15,183 nucleotides of DNA from Caryophanales bacterium UBA3935 (GTDB taxonomy: Bacteria; Bacillota_I; Bacilli_A; ML615J-28; CAG-698), in NCBI GenBank assembly GCA_002385755.1, contig DGED01000077.1, positions 1 through 15,183 of the forward strand, read 5' to 3'. This document shows, one piece after another, positions 7,221-13,772 of the stretch (its first letter is position 1; each line of letters starts with the position of its first letter). Both the position numbers and the translations under genes were made by a program. A model generated the notes under the pieces. That model did not search any database and was not told where the DNA came from. It saw only the letters and a list, made by a program, of their open reading frames with translations.

Positions 7221-8924
7221 TTACGATGCCGATACTTTTTTAACCTTTCTAATTAGTTTTGAGAAGAGCGATCCCCGGTCCTGAAGCAATTCGTCCGTCT
7301 TTCCGTATTCGACGACTTGGTCGTTTTCGAGGATCAAGATCTTATCGCACTTGGCGATGTAATATATTTTTTCCGTCATAATCACGACGAGTTTGTTTTT
7401 CAGTTTGAAGATTTCGCTCATGATCGCGTTCTCGTCCCGCGTTTTAAGCGCCGAGGTGGCCTCGTTGAAAACGAAGATTTTCGAGTCTTTATAGAAGGCG
7501 TTAGCCAAGGTTATTCTTTGCATAAGCTCTTCGGAAAAATCATCGATCAGCGATTGATCCTTGTTTTCGAATTTGGCGACGATCTCCTTGAGGCCGCTTT
7601 TATGCAAGGCGTCGTTATATTTATACTCGTCAAACGGCAAGGGATAAGTGATATTGTGAATTATCGTGCCGCTGAAGAGATTGTCGTCCTGGGGGACGGC
7701 CGTGATCAAGTCGCGAAGATACAGGGTGTTAATCTTGTTGATATCGCAATTATTGATTGATATCAGCCCGTCGCGCGGCCGGAGCATTTTCGTAAACAAA
7801 TCAAAGATTAAATTATGCCCGGACCCCTCAATACTGAAGATCCCCAGTTTTTCGCCCCGTTTCAGGTCAAAATTTACGTTTTCAATCCGGTCCTCGCCGC
7901 TGTAATAAGTGACGTTTTCAAACCTGAGAGTATGAATCTCCTCGAGGTTCGTGATCGGTTCGGCCTTGATCTCGCTCCGCAAAGCCAAGATTTTATTGAT
8001 CGCCTCGAGTTCGTTTTTAATATTGCTCGGGCTGATCCTTACCGATAATATTTTCTTGAAATTGGTGTAAACGTAGGGGATAAGGATTACGAAAGCGACG
8101 ATCGTTCCCGCGCTGGAGACGTCTTCTAAAGCTAGGTAGCCTCCGAGGCCCAAAACGATCGATAACGCGAGACCGATAAACAAGTCGTAAAACTTGAAGT
8201 TTATCATTTCCGAGAAAGTCCCGATATTGCGATAATGTTTGAAGAATTTCTCGCTTTTCCGCTCGAACTCGACTTCCTCGCGGACAATCCCGTTTTTCAG
8301 TTTAATGCTCCTGATTTTTTCGAAGTTCTCGCGAATCATCCGACAACGTTCATCCTGCGCGCCCTTGGCCTTGTCGCGCGCTTTCCCGATGTATTTGTCC
8401 GTCGTTTTGACGATCATATATACCAAGGGCAGGGTGACGAAAGTCAATAGTCCGAGCGTGGCGTCCAGGACAAGCATCGAGACAAAAACGGTAAGCAGGA
8501 AGATCGCGGACTGGATGAAAGAAAGCCAGTTGTTGCCGATATATTTATTCCCAATCGCGTCGCAGTCAACCTCGATGCGCTTAACAATCTCCTCGGTGTC
8601 GATTTTATTTAACTCGCTGATTTCCGCGCGGATCGCCGCGGAATAGATCGCCTTGGCGAGGGCGTCGCTTATTTCCGTCCCGATTACGAGCGAGCGGTTT
8701 TTAATATAGATGTCGATCACGAAGGAAAGAATAATCGCGACAACAAACATGCTCGTCCAGAACAAAAGCTGGCTGGATTCCGGCAAAACCACGTCAATTA
8801 TGTTCCGGATAATCAAGGCGGAAAATACTTTCGCGAGCACGCCGAGAATAATGGCGAGAAATAGCATAATCGCCGTTTGTATTTTTTTACCCAAAACCTT
8901 TGTAATGATGTTTTTCGACTGCAT
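7221..8924 (-). CDS. ABC-exporter-like membrane protein with a degenerate ATPase domain
   Basis: This 567-residue protein has the fold order of a type IV ABC exporter half-transporter. A membrane domain with about six segments (roughly 17-45, 52-74, 133-150, 154-171, 246-266 and 271-288) precedes a nucleotide-binding domain (about 333-560). Every hydrolysis motif is altered. Walker A reads SIEGSGHN, with the Lys replaced by His370 and the Ser/Thr by Asn371. The signature is FSEEL (463-467) instead of LSGGQ. Walker B is FVFNEATSAL, with Asn487 for Asp but Glu488 kept. The D-loop Asp is Lys494 and the H-loop His is Glu518. The Q-loop (VPQDDNLFSGT) and surrounding fold are well kept, and the frame is open throughout, so it looks like a maintained pseudo-ATPase. 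ATG at 8924 has GGAG seven bases upstream. It precedes gltX by 11 bp. The transported substrate is unknown. Confidence 0.9.
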   Translation of the reverse strand: MQSKNIITKVLGKKIQTAIMLFLAIILGVLAKVFSALIIRNIIDVVLPESSQLLFWTSMFVVAIILSFVIDIYIKNRSLVIGTEISDALAKAIYSAAIRAEISELNKIDTEEIVKRIEVDCDAIGNKYIGNNWLSFIQSAIFLLTVFVSMLVLDATLGLLTFVTLPLVYMIVKTTDKYIGKARDKAKGAQDERCRMIRENFEKIRSIKLKNGIVREEVEFERKSEKFFKHYRNIGTFSEMINFKFYDLFIGLALSIVLGLGGYLALEDVSSAGTIVAFVILIPYVYTNFKKILSVRISPSNIKNELEAINKILALRSEIKAEPITNLEEIHTLRFENVTYYSGEDRIENVNFDLKRGEKLGIFSIEGSGHNLIFDLFTKMLRPRDGLISINNCDINKINTLYLRDLITAVPQDDNLFSGTIIHNITYPLPFDEYKYNDALHKSGLKEIVAKFENKDQSLIDDFSEELMQRITLANAFYKDSKIFVFNEATSALKTRDENAIMSEIFKLKNKLVVIMTEKIYYIAKCDKILILENDQVVEYGKTDELLQDRGSLFSKLIRKVKKVSAS

Positions 8925-8953
8925 CTTCTTTCTCCATTATCGGGTATGTGTAT

Positions 8954-8982
8954 ATGATACACCAAAAGGCGTTATTTGTCAA
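8954..8982 (-). promoter_or_regulatory. Near-consensus promoter for the ABC-like gene and gltX
   Basis: The minus strand carries a perfect TTGACA (8982-8977), a 17 bp spacer and TATCAT (8959-8954). A start near 8947 leaves a leader of about 23 bases. It is the strongest-looking promoter in the window and presumably also supplies gltX. Confidence 0.8.
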
Positions 8983-8992
8983 AAGGAATGAT

Positions 8993-9029
8993 GAAATATT
9001 GCCTTAAATGGCGATTGCCGCGAAATATT
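8993..9029. promoter_or_regulatory. Repeats between two divergent promoters, possible operator
   Basis: GAAATATT occurs at 8993-9000 and 9022-9029, in direct orientation. ATTGCC occurs at 8998-9003 and 9014-9019, and the first copy is also nearly inverted against GGCGAT at 9010-9015. All lie between the -35 elements of the leftward ABC promoter and the rightward ROK promoter, where a shared regulator could bind. Short AT-rich repeats can arise by chance. Confidence 0.25.
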
Positions 9030-9039
9030 CCCTAAACGA

Positions 9040-9068
9040 TTGTTATCCTCGCAAAATCATGTTATAAT
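9040..9068 (+). promoter_or_regulatory. Promoter of the ROK-family gene
   Basis: TTGTTA (9040-9045), a 17 bp spacer and a perfect TATAAT (9063-9068) are preceded by the extended -10 dinucleotide TG at 9060-9061. Transcription would start near 9075, right at the ribosome-binding GAGG (9075-9078), so the leader would be unusually short. Confidence 0.65.
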
Positions 9069-9086
9069 GAACGCGAGGTTATGCTT

Positions 9087-9965
9087 ATGTATTACTTATG
9101 TTTTGATGTCGGCGGCACAATCACGAAATGCGCCGTCGTCACACCAAATTACGAGATTGTCGCGAAGTCATCTTTTCCTACCGAAATCAGCCGCGGCGGA
9201 AACGATTTGCTTGCGCGGATGATTAAAAAAATTAAAGAAACGGAAAAATATTACCCGCTTTCCGGGGTCGCCGTTTCGAGCCCCGGAATTGTCGATTGCG
9301 AGACCGGGACCGTTGTCTTCGCGAACGAGCGGGGGAAAGAGTTTCGGGGCGTGAACTACCGGAAGGCGATTCGGGAAGAAGCGGGTCTTAACTGTTGGGC
9401 GGATAACGACGCCAATTGTTTCGCCTGGGCGGAGACCCTGCATAATGATTGCGACTTTTTGGTCGTGACCGTCGGCACCGGAATCGGCGGCGCGATCGTT
9501 TTTGACGGCGAGGTCTACCGCGGCGCGAACAACAGCGCCGGCGCCTTCGGCCAGATGCGGATAACCGACGCCGCCAAATGGGAAGAAGTCGCCTCGACAA
9601 AAAGCCTTGTCGATGAAGCAAGGAAATACTACCCGGGGATAACGGACGGCGAAGATATTTTTGCCCGTTACGACCGGAAAGAGGAAAAAGCGATTATGGT
9701 CGTTGAGAGATTCTACCGTTATCTCGCGACCGGCCTCGTCAACCTCGCCTATATTTTCAACCCGCGAAAGATCCTGATCGGCGGAGGCGTAACCAACCGC
9801 GCGGCTTTTCAAGGCGAGCTTCTCGCGGCGGTTAGAAAAATCGCCCATCCCGACTATTTCGGAAAAACCGCGATCGAGATATCCCGGTATAGAAACGACG
9901 GCGGCGCCGTCGGCGCTTTGGTTCATTATTTAAAAAGGGAAAAGAAAATAAAAAAATCCTTGTAA
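9087..9965 (+). CDS. ROK-family protein, putative sugar kinase with altered sugar-binding motif
   Basis: A 292-residue cytosolic protein of the ROK (repressor, ORF, kinase) family. It has no N-terminal DNA-binding domain, so it is kinase-like rather than a repressor. The phosphate motif DVGGTITK (7-14), the catalytic Asp108 in ADNDAN, the VTVGTGIGGAI loop and the ATP-side NPRKILIGGG are all present. The usual GExGH sugar-binding motif reads GAFGQM, with Ala152 for Glu and Gln155 for His, and the cysteine zinc motif CxCGxxGC is missing. I prefer ATG at 9087 because GAGG lies eight bases before it; the ATG at 9081 is only two bases from that site. It stands alone, divergent from the ABC-like gene. 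The sugar is unknown, and it may not be an active kinase on ordinary hexoses. Confidence 0.88.
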   Translation: MYYLCFDVGGTITKCAVVTPNYEIVAKSSFPTEISRGGNDLLARMIKKIKETEKYYPLSGVAVSSPGIVDCETGTVVFANERGKEFRGVNYRKAIREEAGLNCWADNDANCFAWAETLHNDCDFLVVTVGTGIGGAIVFDGEVYRGANNSAGAFGQMRITDAAKWEEVASTKSLVDEARKYYPGITDGEDIFARYDRKEEKAIMVVERFYRYLATGLVNLAYIFNPRKILIGGGVTNRAAFQGELLAAVRKIAHPDYFGKTAIEISRYRNDGGAVGALVHYLKREKKIKKSL

Positions 9966-9988
9966 TTTCCATATCCTTAAGTTATAAT
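9960..9988 (+). promoter_or_regulatory. Promoter of the guaA-guaB operon
   Basis: TTGTAA (9960-9965) overlaps the stop codon of the ROK gene and is followed after 17 bp by a perfect TATAAT (9983-9988). Transcription starting near 9995 would begin a few bases before the riboswitch aptamer. Confidence 0.7.
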
Positions 9989-9998
9989 ATAAAAAAAT

Positions 9999-10071
9999 TC
10001 AATCGTATATATTCGATAATAAGGTTCGAACGTCTCTACCCCGGCGCCGTAAACGTCGGGACTACGATTGA
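9999..10071 (+). promoter_or_regulatory. Guanine-sensing purine riboswitch aptamer
   Basis: The layout matches the purine riboswitch. P1 is a perfect 9 bp helix (9999-10007 with 10063-10071). P2 is TTCGA/TCGAA (10012-10016 with 10026-10030), with a UAAUAAGG-type loop. The junction GTCTCTACC runs 10032-10040. P3 is CCGGCG/CGTCGG (10041-10046 with 10054-10059), with the hallmark loop CCGTAAA. The base that pairs with the ligand is C10062 in GACTAC, which specifies guanine rather than adenine. It lies directly before guaA-guaB, the GMP-making genes, so guanine should shut the operon off through the terminator downstream. Confidence 0.93.
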
Positions 10072-10097
10072 CACAAAGTTTTTTTATTATTTTGTGT
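10072..10097 (+). promoter_or_regulatory. Linker hairpin between aptamer and terminator
   Basis: ACACAAA at 10071-10077 can pair with TTTGTGT at 10091-10097 around an AT-rich loop. It may be part of the switching (expression) platform of the riboswitch, or only a spacer. Its role is not shown by the sequence. Confidence 0.35.
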
Positions 10098-10105
10098 TAT
10101 CCGCG

Positions 10106-10134
10106 AAAGAGAGAGGCAGCGCTCTCTTTTTTTT
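10106..10134 (+). terminator. Riboswitch-controlled intrinsic terminator in the guaA leader
   Basis: AAAGAGAGAG (10106-10115) can pair with CTCTCTTTTT (10122-10131), with one G-U pair and a six-base loop. A run of eight T (10127-10134) overlaps the 3' arm. It lies between the aptamer and the guaA ribosome-binding site, the usual place for a transcription-off switch. The junction sequence TCTCT of the aptamer is complementary to the AGAGA of the terminator arm. Confidence 0.8.
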
Positions 10135-10158
10135 AAAATACGGCGAATGAGGTCAGCT

Positions 10159-11097
10159 ATGAAAAATATAAATCAATTTATCGAAGAGCAAATCGACGCC
10201 ATCAGGAAAACCGTCGGCCGCGGGAAAGTATTGTGCGCCTTAAGCGGCGGCGTCGATTCCGCCGTTACCGCCCTTTTGGTCCACCGGGCCGTTGGCGACA
10301 AGCTTCTTTGCATGTTTATCGACAGCGGCTTGATGCGCAAAGGCGAACCCGAGGAAGTAGCCGCGACCTTTGGCCGCCATTTTGGAATTCCCCTGCAAAC
10401 CGTCAGGGCCGGGGACAGGTTTTTGGAAGCGTTAAAAGGCGTTACCGACCCCGAAGCGAAACGCAAAATCATCGGCAACCTGTTTATCCGCGTCTTCGAG
10501 GAAGAAGCCGAAAAACTCGGCGATTTCGCCTTTTTGGCCCAGGGAACGATCTATCCCGATATCATCGAGTCCGGATCCGACGGAAAACTCGTGAAGACGC
10601 ATCATAACGTCGGCGGCCTCCCGGAAAACCTTAATTTCGAACTAATCGAGCCGCTCAAGACTCTGTATAAAGACGAGGTCCGCGCCGTCGGGCGCGCGCT
10701 TGGGTTACCCGAGCCCGTCGTGAACCGCCAGCCTTTCCCCGGGCCCGGCCTCGGAATCAGGATTATCGGCGAAGTCACCGCCGAGAAACTGGCTATCTTG
10801 AAGGAAGCGGACGCCGCCTTCCGCGAGGTAATCGAGAATAACAACCTTTCCGTCTGGCAATATTTCGCCGTCTTGACCGACATTAAAACCGTCGGCATGC
10901 GGGACGGCGAGCGGACATACAATTACACGATCGCCCTGCGAGCGGTCGATTCGACCGACGCGATGACCGCCGAATGGGTAAGGCTTCCCTGGACGGCGCT
11001 CGAAGCCGCGACGCAAAAAATCGCGCGAATCCCGGGGGTCGGGCGCGTAGTCTACGACATTACCGCCAAACCGCCGGCCACGATCGAATGGGAATAA
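10159..11097 (+). CDS. guaA: GMP synthetase, ATP-pyrophosphatase subunit only (GuaAb type)
   Basis: Converts XMP to GMP by adenylating XMP and adding ammonia. The usual bacterial enzyme of about 510 residues starts with a glutamine amidotransferase domain of some 190 residues, which is absent here; the 312-residue protein begins directly at the ATP-pyrophosphatase domain. The P-loop SGGVDS is at 29-34. The later family motifs [29 protein letters not shown] and a C-terminal KPPATIEWE are intact, including the dimerisation region. ATG at 10159 has GAGG six bases upstream; the ATG at 10147 merges with that site. The archaeal pattern has a separate GuaAa glutaminase, but none is seen here. Either a partner lies elsewhere or free ammonia is used. 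It forms an operon with guaB. Confidence 0.95.
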   Translation: MKNINQFIEEQIDAIRKTVGRGKVLCALSGGVDSAVTALLVHRAVGDKLLCMFIDSGLMRKGEPEEVAATFGRHFGIPLQTVRAGDRFLEALKGVTDPEAKRKIIGNLFIRVFEEEAEKLGDFAFLAQGTIYPDIIESGSDGKLVKTHHNVGGLPENLNFELIEPLKTLYKDEVRAVGRALGLPEPVVNRQPFPGPGLGIRIIGEVTAEKLAILKEADAAFREVIENNNLSVWQYFAVLTDIKTVGMRDGERTYNYTIALRAVDSTDAMTAEWVRLPWTALEAATQKIARIPGVGRVVYDITAKPPATIEWE

Positions 11098-11111
11098 TAA
11101 AGGAGGCAAAA

Positions 11112-12584
11112 ATGGACAGTCTGAAAAATAAAATAGTAAGCGAAGGATACACATTTGACGACGTTCTGCTCGTCCCGCAAAAATCCGCGGTCCTGCCGAC
11201 GGAAGTCGACACGACAACGCGACTCACCGCGAACATTCGCCTGAATATCCCGATCGTCAGCGCCGCGATGGATACGGTGACGGAGGCCGCGATGGCAATC
11301 GCCATCGCCCGCCAGGGCGGGTTGGGCTTTATCCATAAAAACATGTCGCTTGAGGACCAGGCGCGGATGGTCAAGCGGGTTAAACTAAGCCAAAGCGGGA
11401 TGATTACCGAGCCGATTACCCTCGGCAAAAACCAGACGATCAAGGACGCGCTCGAACTCATGCGTTATTACCGGATATCGGGACTGCCGGTCGTCGAGAA
11501 AGACGGGACTTTGATCGGCATCGTCACCAACCGCGACCTGAAATACCGCGAAGATTACGACGCTCCGGTGCGCGACGTAATGACCAAGGATAATCTCATA
11601 ACCGCGCCCGTGGGCACGACTCTGGACGAGGCCAAAAAAATTCTGATGTCCCACAGGATCGAGAAACTGCCGATCGTCGACGGAAAATACCGCCTGCGGG
11701 GACTGATCACGATCAAAGATATTGACAAAATAAAAAGCTACCCGCTCACCGCCAAAGATAAAAACGGCCGCTTATTATGCGGCGCGGCGGTCGGGATCGC
11801 CGCCGACACGATGGAGCGCGTCAAAGCCCTGGTCGCGGCCGGCGTCGACATTATCACGGTCGACTCGGCGCACGGTCACTCCAAAGGCGTAATCGAGACA
11901 ATCAAGGAAATAAAGGCGCGTTTTCCAAACCTGCCCTTGGTCGGCGGTAATATCGTCACCAAAGAAGCGGCCGAGGATTTGATTGCCGCGGGCGTCGACT
12001 GCCTGAAAGTCGGCGTCGGGCCGGGCTCGATCTGCACGACCCGCGTCATCGCCGGCATCGGCGTTCCCCAAATCACCGCCGTTAACGAGGTATATCAAGC
12101 GGCGAAAAAACACGGCGTTCCCGTGATCGCCGACGGCGGTATCAAGTATAGCGGAGATATCGTCAAGGCGATCGCAGCGGGCGCCGACGTTGTCATGCTC
12201 GGCAAACTTCTCGCCGGGACCGAAGAAACCCCGGGCGACGAAATAATCTATAACGGCCGGCGTTATAAGGTGTATCAGGGAATGGGATCGATCGCCGCGA
12301 TGCGCCGCGGCTCCCGCGATCGCTATTTCCAGGAACACGCCGTCGAGCCGAAAAAACTCGTTCCCGAGGGGATTGAGGCCCGCGTTCCTTATTCCGGCAA
12401 GCTCGAGGACGTCATCTATCAGCTTGTCGGCGGCCTGAAATCGGGCATGGGCTATTGCGGGACGAAGACGATCGAGGAGCTGAAAGCCAACGGTAAATTC
12501 GTGAAAATCACGAACGCGGGACTGATCGAGTCCCATCCTCACGATGTCGAACTGACGGCCGCGGCCCCCAACTATCAGAAATAA
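11112..12584 (+). CDS. guaB: Inosine-5'-monophosphate dehydrogenase
   Basis: Oxidises IMP to XMP with NAD+, the committed step toward GMP. The 490-residue protein has the full-length bacterial layout. A TIM barrel is interrupted by a CBS-domain pair (about 95-210), which often senses adenine or guanine nucleotides. The active-site loop is [10 protein letters not shown] with nucleophile Cys308, and DSAHGHS lies at 251-257. The flap [18 protein letters not shown] carries Arg404. The ATG at 11112 is chosen because AGGAGG (11101-11106) sits five bases before it; upstream in-frame codons lie inside guaA. The gap to guaA is 14 bp, so the two are cotranscribed and share guanine-riboswitch control. 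Both products act in sequence, IMP to XMP to GMP. Confidence 0.98.
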   Translation: MDSLKNKIVSEGYTFDDVLLVPQKSAVLPTEVDTTTRLTANIRLNIPIVSAAMDTVTEAAMAIAIARQGGLGFIHKNMSLEDQARMVKRVKLSQSGMITEPITLGKNQTIKDALELMRYYRISGLPVVEKDGTLIGIVTNRDLKYREDYDAPVRDVMTKDNLITAPVGTTLDEAKKILMSHRIEKLPIVDGKYRLRGLITIKDIDKIKSYPLTAKDKNGRLLCGAAVGIAADTMERVKALVAAGVDIITVDSAHGHSKGVIETIKEIKARFPNLPLVGGNIVTKEAAEDLIAAGVDCLKVGVGPGSICTTRVIAGIGVPQITAVNEVYQAAKKHGVPVIADGGIKYSGDIVKAIAAGADVVMLGKLLAGTEETPGDEIIYNGRRYKVYQGMGSIAAMRRGSRDRYFQEHAVEPKKLVPEGIEARVPYSGKLEDVIYQLVGGLKSGMGYCGTKTIEELKANGKFVKITNAGLIESHPHDVELTAAAPNYQK

Positions 12585-12592
12585 ACTCTAGC

Positions 12593-12623
12593 AAAAAAGA
12601 ACCCAAAGCTGGGTTCTTTTTTT
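12593..12623. terminator. Bidirectional terminator between guaB and the converging DUF4432 gene
   Basis: AAAAGAACCC and GGGTTCTTTT form a stem of about 10 bp around AAAGCT, with further A-T pairs outside. The flanking A run (12593-12598) and T run (12617-12623) give a U-tract in both directions. It serves guaB on the right-going strand and the left-going gene that stops at 12666. Confidence 0.9.
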
Positions 12624-12665
12624 CGTTCGTTAATCCGTATTATTCGAAACCGGGAAAATTCCCAT

Positions 12666-13664
12666 TTAAACGATCTCAATTTTCAATTCGACTAACTTTA
12701 TCTCGCCCGGTTTAAGCGTCCTCAGTCTCCCCGCTTCGCGTTCCCGGACTCTCCCCAACGGATAATTGGTCGAAGGTTCGATGCCGAGGACATATTCGCC
12801 GAAACCAAATTGCTTCCATTGAGTCAGGTAAGGCAATTGTTCCGGCTTGAAGCTGACTCTGACGCCGAGTCCTCCCGCGATATCGGGATTATAGATTTGC
12901 CCGTACGCCCAATCCGTTTTAAAACCGCGATGAATAAAGACTTTTTCCTTGAAATTCAAAGACGGCGCGTAAATTTTATCATAAGTCGGGGGATCTTCTT
13001 CCGCTTCCGCGTCGCGGGCGATCGTTTCGGATTCGCTTTTCGTAAAGACCGCGTTCTTATCTAAAATCGGCCAACCGATATTAAAATGATATAAAAGCAT
13101 TAGCGGTTCGTCGTTATACCCGAGATTCTCGATTTTGTCGGTAATCTCAATGGTTCTCGCCAAATACTTCGTTTTAATACTCCTTACCAGGCGTAAATTT
13201 TTCCCGAAAAACCGCGCTTCCCTAACGACGCCGCGCAGTTCGATTACGTATTCTTCGCCGTCCCATTCCTGCGTAATCGAGAGATCTTGGGCGGGGATAT
13301 TATGATAATCCCCGTGTTGCGGGAGAAATTCCTCGCCCTCGTAACAAGGGCTGCCGGTTTGGGTGAGCCCGCAGGTCGTCAATAATCCCCCGTAAAAATT
13401 ATCAAAAAAGCCGTTATTGAATTGTTGATAATAAACGGGAGAGACGACCCCGGTTTTGGAAAGATATGCGATGTTTATTCCTTTATAAGCGCATTGGGCG
13501 ATGTCAAGCCCCCGGTCCGCCACAACCACAAACGATAACCCGCCGCCGGTATTAACCTCGACGCAGAGCGTTCCGTGTTGTTTGCCTTGTTCGAGGCGAT
13601 ACGCTTTCGCCCCGCAAACTTGCGCGATATCACCGACGCGTTTTAAAAGTTCTTCTTTTTTCAT
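12666..13664 (-). CDS. DUF4432 / aldose 1-epimerase-like protein
   Basis: A 332-residue protein of the galactose-mutarotase superfamily, closest by motif to the DUF4432 group. VVADRGLDIAQCAYKG (RGLDI at 51-55), the GGLLTTCGLTQTG stretch, HGDYHN (117-122) and GIEPSTNYPLGR (catalytic-type Glu near 296) fit this superfamily, which interconverts sugar anomers. Exact substrate is unknown. I take ATG at 13664; a TTG at 13673 is also in frame, but AGG of a possible ribosome-binding site lies just before that TTG. The gene follows purH by about 108 bp with no clear terminator between, so read-through from purH is possible. It ends at the bidirectional terminator with guaB. No signal peptide or membrane segment is seen. 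Confidence 0.82.
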   Translation of the reverse strand: MKKEELLKRVGDIAQVCGAKAYRLEQGKQHGTLCVEVNTGGGLSFVVVADRGLDIAQCAYKGINIAYLSKTGVVSPVYYQQFNNGFFDNFYGGLLTTCGLTQTGSPCYEGEEFLPQHGDYHNIPAQDLSITQEWDGEEYVIELRGVVREARFFGKNLRLVRSIKTKYLARTIEITDKIENLGYNDEPLMLLYHFNIGWPILDKNAVFTKSESETIARDAEAEEDPPTYDKIYAPSLNFKEKVFIHRGFKTDWAYGQIYNPDIAGGLGVRVSFKPEQLPYLTQWKQFGFGEYVLGIEPSTNYPLGRVREREAGRLRTLKPGEIKLVELKIEIV

Positions 13665-13702
13665 TTCTACCAACCTAATCTATGCTAGTCTTCGCGCGTA
13701 AA

Positions 13703-13717
13703 AACACATATTGTATG
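13703..13717. promoter_or_regulatory. Palindrome upstream of the DUF4432 gene
   Basis: ACATA and TATGT flank TTG in the 108 bp gap before the leftward gene, forming a short symmetric site. On the minus strand TACAAT in the same spot could be a -10 element, but no matching -35 is found. It may be an operator or chance in AT-rich DNA. Confidence 0.2.
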
Positions 13718-13772
13718 TATAACAAATATTTGAGAATAAATAAAGAGAAAACGGGAATGAAGCGGTTGCCAA

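Noticed and set aside
7221..8924. Ordinary pseudogene explanation for the ABC-like gene
   Set aside because: There is no stop codon or frameshift over 567 codons, the promoter and ribosome-binding site are strong, and non-catalytic parts of the domain are conserved.
9168..9926. Leftward open frame of 252 codons opposite the ROK gene
   Set aside because: The sense frame carries clear ROK motifs and a promoter; the antisense frame has neither.
9966..10146. Possible frameshifted amidotransferase domain in front of guaA
   Set aside because: At about 180 bp the interval is too short and is fully accounted for by the promoter, guanine aptamer and terminator; no class I glutaminase motif is found in any frame.
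10974..11111. N-terminal extension of guaB into guaA
   Set aside because: The 46 extra residues would overlap guaA, and AGGAGG five bases before ATG 11112 fixes the start at the usual IMPDH N-terminus.
11775..12542. Long leftward open frame opposite guaB
   Set aside because: Antisense shadow of the conserved IMP dehydrogenase; no start signal and no recognisable domain.
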